From Anaerolineales bacterium (lineage in GTDB: Bacteria > Chloroflexota > Anaerolineae > Anaerolineales > Villigracilaceae), in the NCBI GenBank assembly GCA_016789305.1, contig JAEURJ010000023.1:668084-732083 (forward strand): DNA of 64,000 nucleotides, given 5' to 3'. Positions within the stretch are counted from its first letter, which is position 1; each line of letters opens with the position of its first letter. Shown here in pieces: positions 27,078 through 35,892 of the stretch. The notes under the pieces are model-generated. The model was not told where the DNA came from. It ran no database searches and saw nothing but the letters and a program-made list of their open reading frames with translations. The position numbers were made by a program, and so were the translations under genes.

Positions 27078-28133
27078 ATGATCGCACCTGTTAATCATAT
27101 TGTTGGCCTTACCTCCATTGTGCGGGAACGAGTCCTGCCTGTTTCAGGAAATGTAATTGCGCGGGTAAATCAAAGGGTGGGGGCAACCGATGTGATTGCT
27201 GAAACAAGATGGGCACGCGAGCATATTTTCCTTGATGTTGCCCGTACTTTGCAGTTATCACCAGGGGCTGCTGAAAAATTGGTAAGATGTAAAGTTGGTG
27301 ATAAATTGGCTGCCGGTACAGAGGTGGCAAGAAGCAAAAGTTTGTTTGGCCGATCTGTACGGGTTCCTCGAGAAGGGACTGTTGTTGCAGTGGGGGGCGG
27401 GCAGGTCTTGTTGGAAGTTGGTGAATCAAAGTTCGAACTGCGTGCCGGTATTCCTGGGATGGTCACTGAAGTTCTTCCTGGTCGGGGTGTTGTGATTGAA
27501 ACAGCAGGCTCCTTGATTCAAGGCATATGGGGCAATGGAAAAACGGATACTGGGGTGTTGGTGAATGTCATGAATGGCCCGGAAGATGTCCTGACCGAAT
27601 CCAGAATGGATGTGAATTTACGCGGTTCCATTTTGCTTGGCGGTACGATCAAGGATGCAGATACATTACGAGCTGCTGCCGAGCTGCCGGCCCGTGGGTT
27701 GATCGTTCCAAGTATCTTCCCTTCCGCGATCCCGGCGGCACGTGAAATGAAATACCCGATCATTGTGACTGATGGGTTCGGTTCCATGCCGATGAATTCC
27801 GCTGCCTATCGACTCTTAAGTACCAATGCAAAACGTGAAGTGATCATGAATGCCGAAATCTACGATCGTTACAGTGGCGCGCGGCCTGAGGTGATTATTC
27901 CACTTACTATTTCTTCCGAGCCGCCTTCTTCAATGGAAGTGGCGCCTTTTGCACCAGGCCTGCAGGTGCGTATGCGCCGGCCTCCTTTCATGGGTTCCAT
28001 TGGCACAATTGAATTGTTGAGGCCCGGGCTTACCACCCTGCCCAGCGGACTTCGTGCGCTTGCAGCAGATATCAAACTTGAAAACGGCGAAATGGTTGTC
28101 GTCCCTCTCGTAAACCTTGAAGTTGTGGGATAA
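27078..28133 (+). CDS. Beta-rich conserved protein, last gene of the seven-gene unit
   Basis: 351 residues, no membrane helix. Three segments look like barrel-sandwich or KOW-like strands: KVGDKLAAGTEVARSKSLFGRSVRVPREGTVVAV, GGQVLLEVGESKFELRAGIPGMVTEVLPGRGVVIET and a C-terminal MRRPPFMGSIGTIELL. Between them is a Rossmann-like part (GSILLGGTIKDADTLRAAAELPARGLIVPSIFPS). This resembles domains that switch conformation or bind a partner; no catalytic residues are evident. It starts three bases after the ASKHA gene. Confidence 0.65.
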   Translation: MIAPVNHIVGLTSIVRERVLPVSGNVIARVNQRVGATDVIAETRWAREHIFLDVARTLQLSPGAAEKLVRCKVGDKLAAGTEVARSKSLFGRSVRVPREGTVVAVGGGQVLLEVGESKFELRAGIPGMVTEVLPGRGVVIETAGSLIQGIWGNGKTDTGVLVNVMNGPEDVLTESRMDVNLRGSILLGGTIKDADTLRAAAELPARGLIVPSIFPSAIPAAREMKYPIIVTDGFGSMPMNSAAYRLLSTNAKREVIMNAEIYDRYSGARPEVIIPLTISSEPPSSMEVAPFAPGLQVRMRRPPFMGSIGTIELLRPGLTTLPSGLRALAADIKLENGEMVVVPLVNLEVVG

Positions 28134-28228
28134 TATCTTAATAATAAAATTTGTAAGAAAAAAAATATTAAACAAGATGTAAAGTTAATACTTGTTTGTA
28201 AAGATGAACTTAATTAGGAGAGTGTTCC

Positions 28229-28786
28229 ATGGCAGATACCGGCTTTGATGATTTCCCTTCAGATGATACCCCTCCAGAAGAAGGGAATAATCGTACCTTT
28301 CTGATTGTGGCTGGAATTCTTGGCGGTATAATTTTGATCACTGCTGCCTGTTTGGGCGGTGTACTTCTTTTGAATCGAAGCAATACAGCTGCGCCCGATC
28401 CCGCTGTTTTGACCGCAACTGCCCAGGCGCAAAATAACGTGATCAGTGATGCGTTGACAGCAACTTTCCAGGCTTCCATTCTGCCGACAACCACGTTGAC
28501 CCCTGCGCCGACCAATACATCTGTTGTAGCGCTGGAAAGTGCCACTCCAACTGTGGACCCTGCCTTGCTGGCTGCTGCAGATGCGCCGTTAACTGCCACA
28601 ATTGCCGCGGCATTGACTCAGGCGGCTGCCGCGCAATTGACCATTGTGCCTACCACAACAGCTTTGCCCAACACGGGCTTTTTGGATGATTACGGGTTTC
28701 CGGGTATGCTTGTTATGGCCATCGCCTTTGTGATCGTGATCCTTTTGGCCCGCAGGTTGAGAGTTTCTCCCGCAGGTAACAGATAA
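28229..28786 (+). CDS. Thr/Ala-rich cell-surface protein with LPNTG-type tail
   Basis: 185 residues. An acidic N-terminus and a first membrane helix (about 25-47) are followed by a low-complexity Thr/Ala/Pro stretch of about 95 residues. The C-terminus has LPNTG at about 146-150, a hydrophobic helix MLVMAIAFVIVILLA and the basic tail RRLR. LPxTG-helix-Arg is the sortase signal of monoderm surface proteins. Whether this genome has a sortase cannot be seen here. GGAGAG precedes the ATG. A terminator follows, and the gene has its own AT-rich leader after the seven-gene unit. Confidence 0.7.
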   Translation: MADTGFDDFPSDDTPPEEGNNRTFLIVAGILGGIILITAACLGGVLLLNRSNTAAPDPAVLTATAQAQNNVISDALTATFQASILPTTTLTPAPTNTSVVALESATPTVDPALLAAADAPLTATIAAALTQAAAAQLTIVPTTTALPNTGFLDDYGFPGMLVMAIAFVIVILLARRLRVSPAGNR

Positions 28787-28803
28787 TTTTTTTGTCAAAC
28801 GAC

Positions 28804-28836
28804 AAAAGTGTCCGCGAAAAACTCGCGGACACTTTT
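28804..28836. terminator. Bidirectional terminator
   Basis: AAAAGTGTCCGCG pairs with CGCGGACACTTTT around AAAAACT, with T- and A-runs on the two strands. It separates the convergent genes ending at 28786 and 28862. Confidence 0.85.
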
Positions 28837-28861
28837 TATTTTAAAATGCATGGCATTCGAT

Positions 28862-29359
28862 CTACACTTTTAATTCTCGCTTAAACATTCCCAGGATAAA
28901 GGCACCAATGCCTACGAACCCAATGTATGGAAACAATAAAAACCAGCCGACGAATGGCAAGGCGCAAGCGAAGCACAAACAACCGGTTCCCCAGAAAGCC
29001 TGCTTCCAGGCAACGGAAGCAGGAATGATCCTCTCACCCACCTGATTGGAGATCGCTGTTAGTCCGAAAGTCAGCATAATGACGATCAACGCGATAATGA
29101 TCAAAGCGGGGAGCATGACTGCGCCTTTGAAAAATCCGTTGCCGATCTTTTCTGAAATGGAAACCAGGACAATTGCAAGCACTGAAAAGAATGAAAAATT
29201 GACCAGCCCGATACCAAACGAACGGCCCGGCATATCAGTTGCAATCGCCTTTGTTTTGGCAACTCGTTGCGGAAAAAGTGCGGTCACGGTCAGGAAATAA
29301 GCGATCAGCCCGAACGTTAAGATGAGGATTACAACGAAAATACGCAGAATATCCGACAT
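28862..29359 (-). CDS. Four-helix membrane protein in an ECF sigma operon
   Basis: 165 residues. Helices lie near residues 5-28, 50-70, 78-105 and 125-160; a short loop RVAKTKAIATDMPGRSF follows the first helix. No motif is known to me. It follows the anti-sigma gene on the same strand with 10 bases between, so it may be part of, or a target of, the signalling unit. Confidence 0.65.
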   Translation of the reverse strand: MSDILRIFVVILILTFGLIAYFLTVTALFPQRVAKTKAIATDMPGRSFGIGLVNFSFFSVLAIVLVSISEKIGNGFFKGAVMLPALIIIALIVIMLTFGLTAISNQVGERIIPASVAWKQAFWGTGCLCFACALPFVGWFLLFPYIGFVGIGAFILGMFKRELKV

Positions 29360-29369
29360 GAAAATCTCC

Positions 29370-29906
29370 TTACTTGATTTGATTTCTTAATAACAAACCG
29401 TTTCCAACCAGCCATAACATGGATGCACCTGCCAGTGTAAACAAAATCACCAGCGAAGAGAATTGTGGCATGGCAATGGCGGGGATGACAGGCATTTGAA
29501 GAGTTGAAAGTGTATCCAGCCAGGTTGTCCACTGCATTTGCAGTTGGATCAATATTTCGGCGAAAGACGGCGTCTGTAATGCGGATGTCGCCTCCGATGT
29601 AAGTTCGATGATGAAGGGTGCAGCAATTATGGATGCGATCAATGCAAGTGCGGCTTGCAAGGCAATTGTCAACGTAAGCCACTTTGGCAGGACGCTGGAC
29701 CAGCCCACCCTGCGCATGACCGGCGCGGCAAGGTCGCGGGATAAAGCCAGCTCGGGCAGGGAATCCAATTCAGTGAACAGACTCTGCAGTGAGTTAAGTT
29801 TTGCCGTGCATTCATTGCATGAAAATAGGTGAGATTCGATGGATTCGCGTTCCTGCGATTCGTGATCGAGATATTCGTTGAGTTGTGCTTCGCTAAGATG
29901 GTTCAT
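29370..29906 (-). CDS. Anti-sigma factor with zinc-finger (zf-HC2/ASD) domain
   Basis: 178 residues. The N-terminal domain has LSEAQLNEYLDHE and the metal motif H-x3-C-x2-C in ESHLFSCNECTAKL. Two membrane helices follow, near residues 75-100 and 148-170. It is expected to hold the partner sigma factor at the membrane until a signal arrives. The gene overlaps the sigma gene by ATGA, the usual arrangement for such pairs. Confidence 0.88.
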   Translation of the reverse strand: MNHLSEAQLNEYLDHESQERESIESHLFSCNECTAKLNSLQSLFTELDSLPELALSRDLAAPVMRRVGWSSVLPKWLTLTIALQAALALIASIIAAPFIIELTSEATSALQTPSFAEILIQLQMQWTTWLDTLSTLQMPVIPAIAMPQFSSLVILFTLAGASMLWLVGNGLLLRNQIK

Positions 29907-30430
29907 TTGAGTTTCTCCGCCAAAAGTTTGCGGGCGCGGAAGAGGTTGCTCTTCACATCGCTCAATGGAATTTTTAACTCACTGGCAATTTCATCATACG
30001 ACATTTCCTGATAATGCCGAAGTTCGACGACAGCACGATAATTCGCCGGCAGGGATGCAAGTGCCGCGCGGATCTGCTCGCTTCTTTCCTTGACTTCAAC
30101 CTGCTTTTCCAGGCTTTGAGAGTCGTCTGCATCCTTTTCATCGTCCAGTTCGGTTGTCGCTTTCTGCGACTCGAGATGATTGAGACACACATTGGCCGCC
30201 ACCCGCCGGATCCACGGCCCGAATGGACGCTCGATATCGAAGCTGCCGAGCTTGCCATGCGCGCGGATAAATGTTTCCTGCGCCATGTCCTCAGCCTCGC
30301 CTCGTTCGTGCAGGATGCGATAGCAAACATTGAACACGCTGGTTTGGTGGCGGGTGACGAGTTCACCAAATGCCACGGCATCACCGCGACGGGCGTTAAG
30401 AATCAGGTCGCGGTCCGAGGGCGCATCCAT
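29903..30430 (-). CDS. ECF-type RNA polymerase sigma factor
   Basis: 175 residues. Region 2 (GDAVAFGELVTRHQTSVFNVCYRILHERGEAEDMAQETFIRAHGKL) and region 4 (LPANYRAVVELRHYQEMSYDEIASELKIPLSDVKSNLFRARKLLAEKL) are intact, joined by an acidic linker (DDEKDADDSQSLE). Region 3 is absent, which defines the ECF group. Directs transcription of a regulon probably including its own operon; I could not identify its promoter motif. Confidence 0.93.
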   Translation of the reverse strand: MDAPSDRDLILNARRGDAVAFGELVTRHQTSVFNVCYRILHERGEAEDMAQETFIRAHGKLGSFDIERPFGPWIRRVAANVCLNHLESQKATTELDDEKDADDSQSLEKQVEVKERSEQIRAALASLPANYRAVVELRHYQEMSYDEIASELKIPLSDVKSNLFRARKLLAEKLK

Positions 30431-30518
30431 GGCTAGAGTTTAATACAGTTCCTCGAGTAAAAAAGTTGCAACTGGGTTTAACTTGACTTTCCTTTGAGGC
30501 AGGCCATACAATCGCACC

Positions 30519-31679
30519 ATGAAGCGCCCCGTTATGATTTTGATCTTTTTCTGCATCTTTATTTCGATGATTGGAATTGCGGTGTACTTTCCTGCATCCT
30601 CCCTGCCGATCCATTCGGACTTCAGTGCAATGTACAACACCGATCTCGCACTCGTTCACCGGATCCCGATTTATGATCTTGATGCGGTAAGGGCATTTGT
30701 TCAACCTTTATCCGGCATCCCGAATGAAGCCTTTTTTCTGGCGCGGTTTCCATACCCAGCCTGGTATGCATTGAGCACGTTTTATCTTGGGTTCCTGCCG
30801 GGGCCTTCTGCGGCTACCCTTTGGTTCGAGATGAATTTGCTCATGCTCTTTCTGTCGATCTGGTTCCTAACCGACGGCTGGCCGGGGATGATGCGTTTGT
30901 TCATGTTTCCCGCCGCCTTGTTATTCCTGCCTGTGTTGGGCGCTTTGATCGTTGGGCAATATGACTTCCCGGTATTGTTGGGCATATCTTTGTTGTTGTA
31001 TGGTTTGAGAAAAGAAAGTGTTTCCGCGGTGGTTGTTGGTGCTGCGCTCGTTACATTCAAACCACATGTCGGTGCTTTAATCTTTCTCTCCCTGCTACTC
31101 TGGCTGTTCGTAAAAAGGAATGATTTTGGAAGACGGTCCTTGAAATATATTACCGTCGTTCTTTGTGGCCTTATACTTTCAGGCTTTTTTACAGATCCGC
31201 ACTGGATCTCTGGATATATGCGGATGTTGTTGAGCTATCAAAACGAAGGTAATGTAACTTCCTGCTCCGAATGTGTTAGCCTGCCCATGCTGATTTCCCG
31301 CTGGTTGTTTGATGGTTCATTGAGGGTTGCGATCCTGGTTGGCGGGTTCATGTTCGTTCTTCTGATTGTTCTGTGTTATTTCAAGCGGTTAACTTTGTTG
31401 AGATCGGCGACGGTTTTTATTGTCACCGCAGTCTTTGCGGCCTTGTTGGTAAACCCTTATTTTTATAATTATGATTTTATTTTTCTTTTGATCCCATTTG
31501 CATTTTTCTTCGATCACCTAAAGAGCTGGATGGCAAGGCTTGCTTTGGGGATTTGTTATATGATTCCCTACCTGGCTCTTGGGTTTTATGGGCGAAATGG
31601 CAATGTCTCCTTGATCGCTGTAACACTTTTACTTTTATTCCTGTTTTTGTCCAGGGAAAAGAATCTTTCTGTTGCTTGA
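30519..31679 (+). CDS. GT87-like membrane mannosyltransferase family protein
   Basis: 386 residues, about nine to ten hydrophobic helices. An early loop IHSDFSAMYNTDLALVHRIPIYD has the acidic residue and layout of GT87 (DUF2029) polyprenol-sugar transferases. FLARFPYPAWYALSTFYLGFLP and ALVTFKPHVGALIF follow, also typical. Substrate unknown. Transcribed divergently from the ECF sigma gene and followed by another membrane glycosyltransferase, so the two probably form one surface-glycan unit. Confidence 0.7.
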   Translation: MKRPVMILIFFCIFISMIGIAVYFPASSLPIHSDFSAMYNTDLALVHRIPIYDLDAVRAFVQPLSGIPNEAFFLARFPYPAWYALSTFYLGFLPGPSAATLWFEMNLLMLFLSIWFLTDGWPGMMRLFMFPAALLFLPVLGALIVGQYDFPVLLGISLLLYGLRKESVSAVVVGAALVTFKPHVGALIFLSLLLWLFVKRNDFGRRSLKYITVVLCGLILSGFFTDPHWISGYMRMLLSYQNEGNVTSCSECVSLPMLISRWLFDGSLRVAILVGGFMFVLLIVLCYFKRLTLLRSATVFIVTAVFAALLVNPYFYNYDFIFLLIPFAFFFDHLKSWMARLALGICYMIPYLALGFYGRNGNVSLIAVTLLLLFLFLSREKNLSVA

Positions 31680-31733
31680 TCAAGGAAATGTACAGCGTTT
31701 ATCTTTGTTAAAAAGAGATGGTAAACTTGGCAA

Positions 31734-33626
31734 ATGTCAAAAGTTCATGGGCCAATAAAAGACTTTAATTCCTTCCAATACATAAAATGGTTCCTTTATT
31801 TGATCGGCCTGGTTTCTGTGATCTGGTTGGGATTCTACGCCTATGGTCAGGTTGACCTGTATGAAAACACGGTTTTGATCCAAACCCTGTGCGTTTTGTT
31901 TTCTCTTCTCTGGTTGATTGCCAATTCCCGGCAAGTATTTATATCTTTAACTCAGATCAAGTTTAGCGAGCTCAGAATTCACCCGGCCTGGTTGCTTGTT
32001 CTTGCTGCGATTGTTCTTCGTTGTTATGCGCTCACCATTTTTCCGCCTGTAAATCAGACAGGGTTCGAGGAAGTTCAAACAGGCTCTGCTGCTTATAAAA
32101 TTCTTTTAGGTTATGGTCTGCCTATTGAATTCCGCTTTACCGGTCTGTTGGGGGCCCTGGGGCTGGCAATCGGTTCGGAGTCCAGCCTTGCTTCATTGCG
32201 ATTTCCTTTTCAGGTTGTCGGGGGTATCGGGTTGATCCTGTTGGTTTATTCCTTGCGCAGTCTTAAGGTAAGTTGGATTCCCACCCTGATCATGGTCTTT
32301 ATTGCGGCAACCCTGCGTTTTCTTGTGATCGCATCCGCTGTTGCAGATGAATTGTTCGTTAGTATTTCAACTTTGATCGCATTCGTATTGTGCATTATCA
32401 GGTCCGAAAATACAAAACAAAACCGGTCGTTCTGGCTGGCCTTGGCGGGCATTATTGGCGGGATTTTGATGTTTGAATACACTTCGTACCGCCTTCCCGT
32501 TGGCATGTTCGGCCTTTGGTTGTTTTGGAAATGCATTTATGGGTACGAAGGCGGGGGGGACAACAAGAAAGCATCCTCGTGGTCAAGCCTTTTTTCTTTT
32601 TTTATTCCCCTTGTGGTGATGGCCTTGCCCACCTTTGTGCAGACGATTCATTCTCCGCAGGGTTCCATATTTTTTGAGGCATTTCTTCGGCATGGTGTTG
32701 AAAGATCATCGATCTTTTCTGAACAGTTTGTCTTTGATCTAAAGAGTCAAACTTTAAGTCTGATAGGCTGGCCTGCGCCAGTGAGTGGTTATTATGCGCC
32801 GTTGGATAAGCCAGTGATTCTTCCCCTAGTCGGGTGGCTATTTGGAGTTAGCTGTCTGTTTGGCTTGCTTTTTATGGGACGTGGCACGCCAAGAGTTTTG
32901 GCATTGACTGTCTTGCTCATGTTGTTTAGTTCGAGTGTTTTTGCCAACGATTTGAACATCGGGCGTATGTCCCCAACTCTCCCACTCTTATTAATTCTGT
33001 CGGGACTTTTTCTGGAAAAGGTGTATCAGATATTGATACGATTTACAAAATGGCTTTTACCGGAGAAAACCATTTCATCGTTGCATTCCGATCACGCGGA
33101 CGTGGAATATGATGCGGCTGCACTCAAGGCCCAGGATGTTAGGCGGTTGATGATAAAAATCCTAACTTCCATGCTCTTTCTTTTTTTAATTTTGGAAATT
33201 ACCCTGGTTAATCTTGTTTCCCTCAGGGAAATGCCCGCAAACTTTAGCGTCATTAATGAATATATCAATGATGATTATTCGGTTTGCTCTTATATAGGTA
33301 CTTTTGCAAAGCCAAAACAAAGAGTGTATATTTTTTCGCCAACTGGTTCTGATATCTGTTCCGCTGTGCCTTCCGAAGGCTGGTATTTCGGTGACAAGCA
33401 ACTTGAAATTCATCATATTTCCGGTGAGCTTGTTTCAGATGACTTTGTCCCAGGTGATTTCATAGTGATGGGAGTTATCAACCGCACTTTGACTCGTGAA
33501 GAATTGTCTCAGATGATTAACTTTGGAACTGCCGCAGACAGCCTTGTCTCTTTGCGCTTTTCAAGAAATATTGCCGGAAGAATCACGGCTGCCTCGATTT
33601 GCTTTCAGTGCGAAGGGTTTGAATGA
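31734..33626 (+). CDS. GT39-like multi-pass membrane glycosyltransferase
   Basis: 630 residues with about eleven helices. The first large loop after helix three has FPPVNQTGFEEVQTGSAAYKILLGYGLPIEFR, matching the acidic first loop of PMT/ArnT enzymes, although the usual Asp-Glu is replaced by Glu-Glu. The C-terminal soluble domain (RVYIFSPTGSDICSAVPSEGWYF) lies outside. It is 54 bases downstream of the GT87-like gene. Acceptor unknown. Confidence 0.7.
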   Translation: MSKVHGPIKDFNSFQYIKWFLYLIGLVSVIWLGFYAYGQVDLYENTVLIQTLCVLFSLLWLIANSRQVFISLTQIKFSELRIHPAWLLVLAAIVLRCYALTIFPPVNQTGFEEVQTGSAAYKILLGYGLPIEFRFTGLLGALGLAIGSESSLASLRFPFQVVGGIGLILLVYSLRSLKVSWIPTLIMVFIAATLRFLVIASAVADELFVSISTLIAFVLCIIRSENTKQNRSFWLALAGIIGGILMFEYTSYRLPVGMFGLWLFWKCIYGYEGGGDNKKASSWSSLFSFFIPLVVMALPTFVQTIHSPQGSIFFEAFLRHGVERSSIFSEQFVFDLKSQTLSLIGWPAPVSGYYAPLDKPVILPLVGWLFGVSCLFGLLFMGRGTPRVLALTVLLMLFSSSVFANDLNIGRMSPTLPLLLILSGLFLEKVYQILIRFTKWLLPEKTISSLHSDHADVEYDAAALKAQDVRRLMIKILTSMLFLFLILEITLVNLVSLREMPANFSVINEYINDDYSVCSYIGTFAKPKQRVYIFSPTGSDICSAVPSEGWYFGDKQLEIHHISGELVSDDFVPGDFIVMGVINRTLTREELSQMINFGTAADSLVSLRFSRNIAGRITAASICFQCEGFE

Positions 33627-33654
33627 ACGTGGTAAAATAAATTTATAAGCAAAT

Positions 33655-33790
33655 AAGGATCAGAACGCGGCGAAGTTGGTGTAAATCCAACACTGTCCCG
33701 CAACTGTGAGTTGACCCTGTGTCAACGAGTCAGGTCGCCCGCTTCTGTTCTGTTCGCCACACTCTCGCGGAAAGGAGGTGGAAGACGGTA
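33655..33790 (+). ncRNA. Cobalamin riboswitch
   Basis: The conserved B12-box region is clear: GAAGTTGGTGTAAATCCAAC, then ACTGTCCCGCAACTGTGA and, further on, GAGTCAGGT. These are the hallmark segments of adenosylcobalamin-sensing leaders. It precedes btuFCD and cob genes, as expected. An attenuator hairpin follows at 33818-33835. Confidence 0.9.
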
Positions 33791-33817
33791 GACCCATTCG
33801 GATTGCCTCTCCAACCT

Positions 33818-33840
33818 CCCCAGCCTTTGCTGGGGATTTT
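33818..33840 (+). terminator. Riboswitch attenuator
   Basis: CCCCAGC-CTTT-GCTGGGG followed by ATTTT. The 5' arm starts inside a region (33810-33819) that can alternatively pair with GGAGGTGGA at 33774-33782. The leader could therefore switch between an antiterminator and this terminator according to B12 binding. Confidence 0.65.
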
Positions 33841-33879
33841 GATTCTTGTACAATAAAAAAAATTAAAAGGATAATAAGC

Positions 33880-34848
33880 ATGTTTCGTAGATCACTTTTT
33901 ATCATTATCTTGTTCACGTTGTTGATCTCTGCCTGCGGCGCTCCCGCAGTTGCCACGAATGCCTCTGCAACTGAATCAGCTATCGTTGTGACCGAAGCGC
34001 CTGTCACTGAAATGTCCACCGAAATTTCTGCAGTTGATGGGCTTGGACGAACGGTTACTTTAACTGTCCCTGCAGCAAAAGTGATCTCGCTGTCCCCATC
34101 CAATACGGAAATTTTGTATGCGGTCGGTGCCGGTGATCAGGTCGTGGGACGTGATGAACTTTCCGATTTTCCGGAAGAAGCCAAGGCTGTTGAAAGTGTT
34201 GGCGGTTCGATGGGCGATTTCAGCACAGAGGCGATTGTGGCACTTCAACCGGATCTCGTGCTTGCCTCGGAACTGAACGCTCCGGAACTTGTCAAATCGA
34301 TCGAAGATCTTGGCGTCACTGTGTATTCATTGCCGAACCCGAAATCTTTTGAAGACCTGTATAAAAATATTGAAACGGTTGCCACATTGACCGGGCACGA
34401 TGCAACTGACTTGATCGATTCGTTGAAGGCTCGTGTTGCCGCTGTGGATGAAAAGATCGCGCCTCTTTCCTCGCGGATTCCTGTTTTCTACGAATTGGAT
34501 GGTACCGACCCTTTGAAACCGTGGACAAGCGGTCCCGGTACCTTCGTTGATTTGCTCATCAACCGCGCCGGTGGATTCAATGTCGGTTCCTCTCTTCAAG
34601 GCGAGTGGGCACAGATCAGCTCGGAGGAGTTGGTTGCTGCAGACCCACATGTGATTTTGCTCGGGGACGCTTTATATGGCGTGACTGTTGAATCGGTTGC
34701 CGCCCGCACAGGTTGGGACTCGATCACTGCGGTGAAGAACAGTGCAATTTATCCGTTCAACCCCGATACCGCCACTCGCCCCGGCCCACGTCTCGTGGAT
34801 GCGTTGGAAGAAATGGCGAAGTTGCTTCGCCCGGAATTGTTTCAATAA
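33880..34848 (+). CDS. btuF: Vitamin B12 ABC transporter substrate-binding lipoprotein
   Basis: 322 residues from the ATG at 33880; the longer frame opening inside the riboswitch is rejected. Lipoprotein signal MFRRSLFIIILFTLLISAC with Cys at the cleavage site. The periplasmic-binding fold of class III follows: RTVTLTVPAAKVISLSPSNTEILYAVGAGDQVVGRDELSDFP, ALQPDLVLASE, and the end TATRPGPRLVDALEEMAKLL. Binds cobalamin or cobinamide and delivers it to BtuCD. First gene of the B12 operon. Confidence 0.9.
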   Translation: MFRRSLFIIILFTLLISACGAPAVATNASATESAIVVTEAPVTEMSTEISAVDGLGRTVTLTVPAAKVISLSPSNTEILYAVGAGDQVVGRDELSDFPEEAKAVESVGGSMGDFSTEAIVALQPDLVLASELNAPELVKSIEDLGVTVYSLPNPKSFEDLYKNIETVATLTGHDATDLIDSLKARVAAVDEKIAPLSSRIPVFYELDGTDPLKPWTSGPGTFVDLLINRAGGFNVGSSLQGEWAQISSEELVAADPHVILLGDALYGVTVESVAARTGWDSITAVKNSAIYPFNPDTATRPGPRLVDALEEMAKLLRPELFQ

Positions 34849-34858
34849 TTAATGATGT

Positions 34859-34887
34859 GTAGGGAAACGGCGTCGCCGTGTCCCTAC
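34859..34887. repeat. GTAGGGACAC palindrome between btuF and btuC
   Basis: Arm GTAGGGAAACGGCG and its near-perfect complement CGCCGTGTCCCTAC around a single T. The arms match those of the repeat inside radA (53790-53850), so this is a member of a dispersed family. It occupies the space just upstream of the btuC start. Confidence 0.65.
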
Positions 34888-34895
34888 AAAATAAT

Positions 34896-35891
34896 ATGCG
34901 CCGCTCTCCGTATCTTTTCTCTTTTCTCTTCCTTACCCTTGCTTTGCTACTCAGCATTGCGATCGGTTCTGTTTTTATTTCCCCGGCAGAGATTTGGAGA
35001 TCGTTGACCGGTCACGGCGCGGAGACTTCTTTTGCGATCTTGTGGAAGATACGCCTGCCGCGTACGGTGTTGGTCTTGCTAACGGGTGCGGGATTGGGAA
35101 TCAGCGGTGCTTCGTATCAAGGGCTCTTTCGTAATCCATTGGCTGATCCCTATCTGATTGGTGTGGCTTCGGGCGCGGCTCTTGGTGCGGTGATCGCCAT
35201 GTCCATTCCGTGGCAGTATTCGTTTTTGGGGCTGCTTATTGTTCCCCTGGCTGCATTTATTACTGCATTACTAACAGTTGCGGTTGTTTACACCATCGCA
35301 CGTATTGGTCATACTGTGCCAACGACAAATTTAATTCTTGCAGGCGTGGCCGTTTCATCTTTTGCGACATCGCTTACATCCTTTTTGATGTTGCGTTCCA
35401 CCGATGATATGCGCCGCGCGTTGGGGTGGTTGTTGGGTGGTTCGATCCAAAACGGATGGACATCCATTTGGGCAATCCTGCCGTTTATTGCTGTTGGCGT
35501 TGGATTCCTCCTTGCCAGTGGACATGCCCTCAACCTTTTGCAGTTTGGCGATGACCAGGCTCAACAGTTGGGACTTAACGTCACGCGCACACGTACGACG
35601 ATTCTAATAGCCGCTTCGCTGGTGACCGCAACTGCTGTCTCTTTCTCCGGCATTATCGGCTTCGTGGGGTTGGTCGTGCCGCATCTCATGCGCATGTGGG
35701 TCGGCGGGGATTACCGCCGCCTGTTGTCGCTAAGTCTGATCAGCGGTGCAACTGCTTTGTTGATTGCCGATGTAATTTCACGGGTTGTGCTGGCACCGCA
35801 GGAAATTCCCGTGGGCATCGTGACTGCGTTGACAGGCGCGCCGTTTTTTTTGTGGGTCCTGCGCCGTTCCAAGAATCAAGGATACTGGTAG
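34896..35891 (+). CDS. btuC: Vitamin B12 ABC transporter permease (FecCD family)
   Basis: 331 residues from the ATG at 34896. An upstream GTG at 34878 lies inside the palindrome and is less likely. Ten-helix FecCD/BtuC architecture: GAGLGISGASYQGLFRNPLADPYLIGVASGAALGA, TTNLILAGVAVSSF, WLLGGSIQNGW, and GFVGLVVPHLMRMWVGGDYRRLL, the loop contacting the ATPase. No clear ribosome-binding site is present, perhaps because the repeat took its place. Confidence 0.9.
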   Translation: MRRSPYLFSFLFLTLALLLSIAIGSVFISPAEIWRSLTGHGAETSFAILWKIRLPRTVLVLLTGAGLGISGASYQGLFRNPLADPYLIGVASGAALGAVIAMSIPWQYSFLGLLIVPLAAFITALLTVAVVYTIARIGHTVPTTNLILAGVAVSSFATSLTSFLMLRSTDDMRRALGWLLGGSIQNGWTSIWAILPFIAVGVGFLLASGHALNLLQFGDDQAQQLGLNVTRTRTTILIAASLVTATAVSFSGIIGFVGLVVPHLMRMWVGGDYRRLLSLSLISGATALLIADVISRVVLAPQEIPVGIVTALTGAPFFLWVLRRSKNQGYW

Positions 35892-35892
35892 T

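Noticed and set aside
33778..33879. Upstream extension of btuF into the riboswitch
   Set aside because: Would translate the attenuator; the lipoprotein signal begins at 33880.
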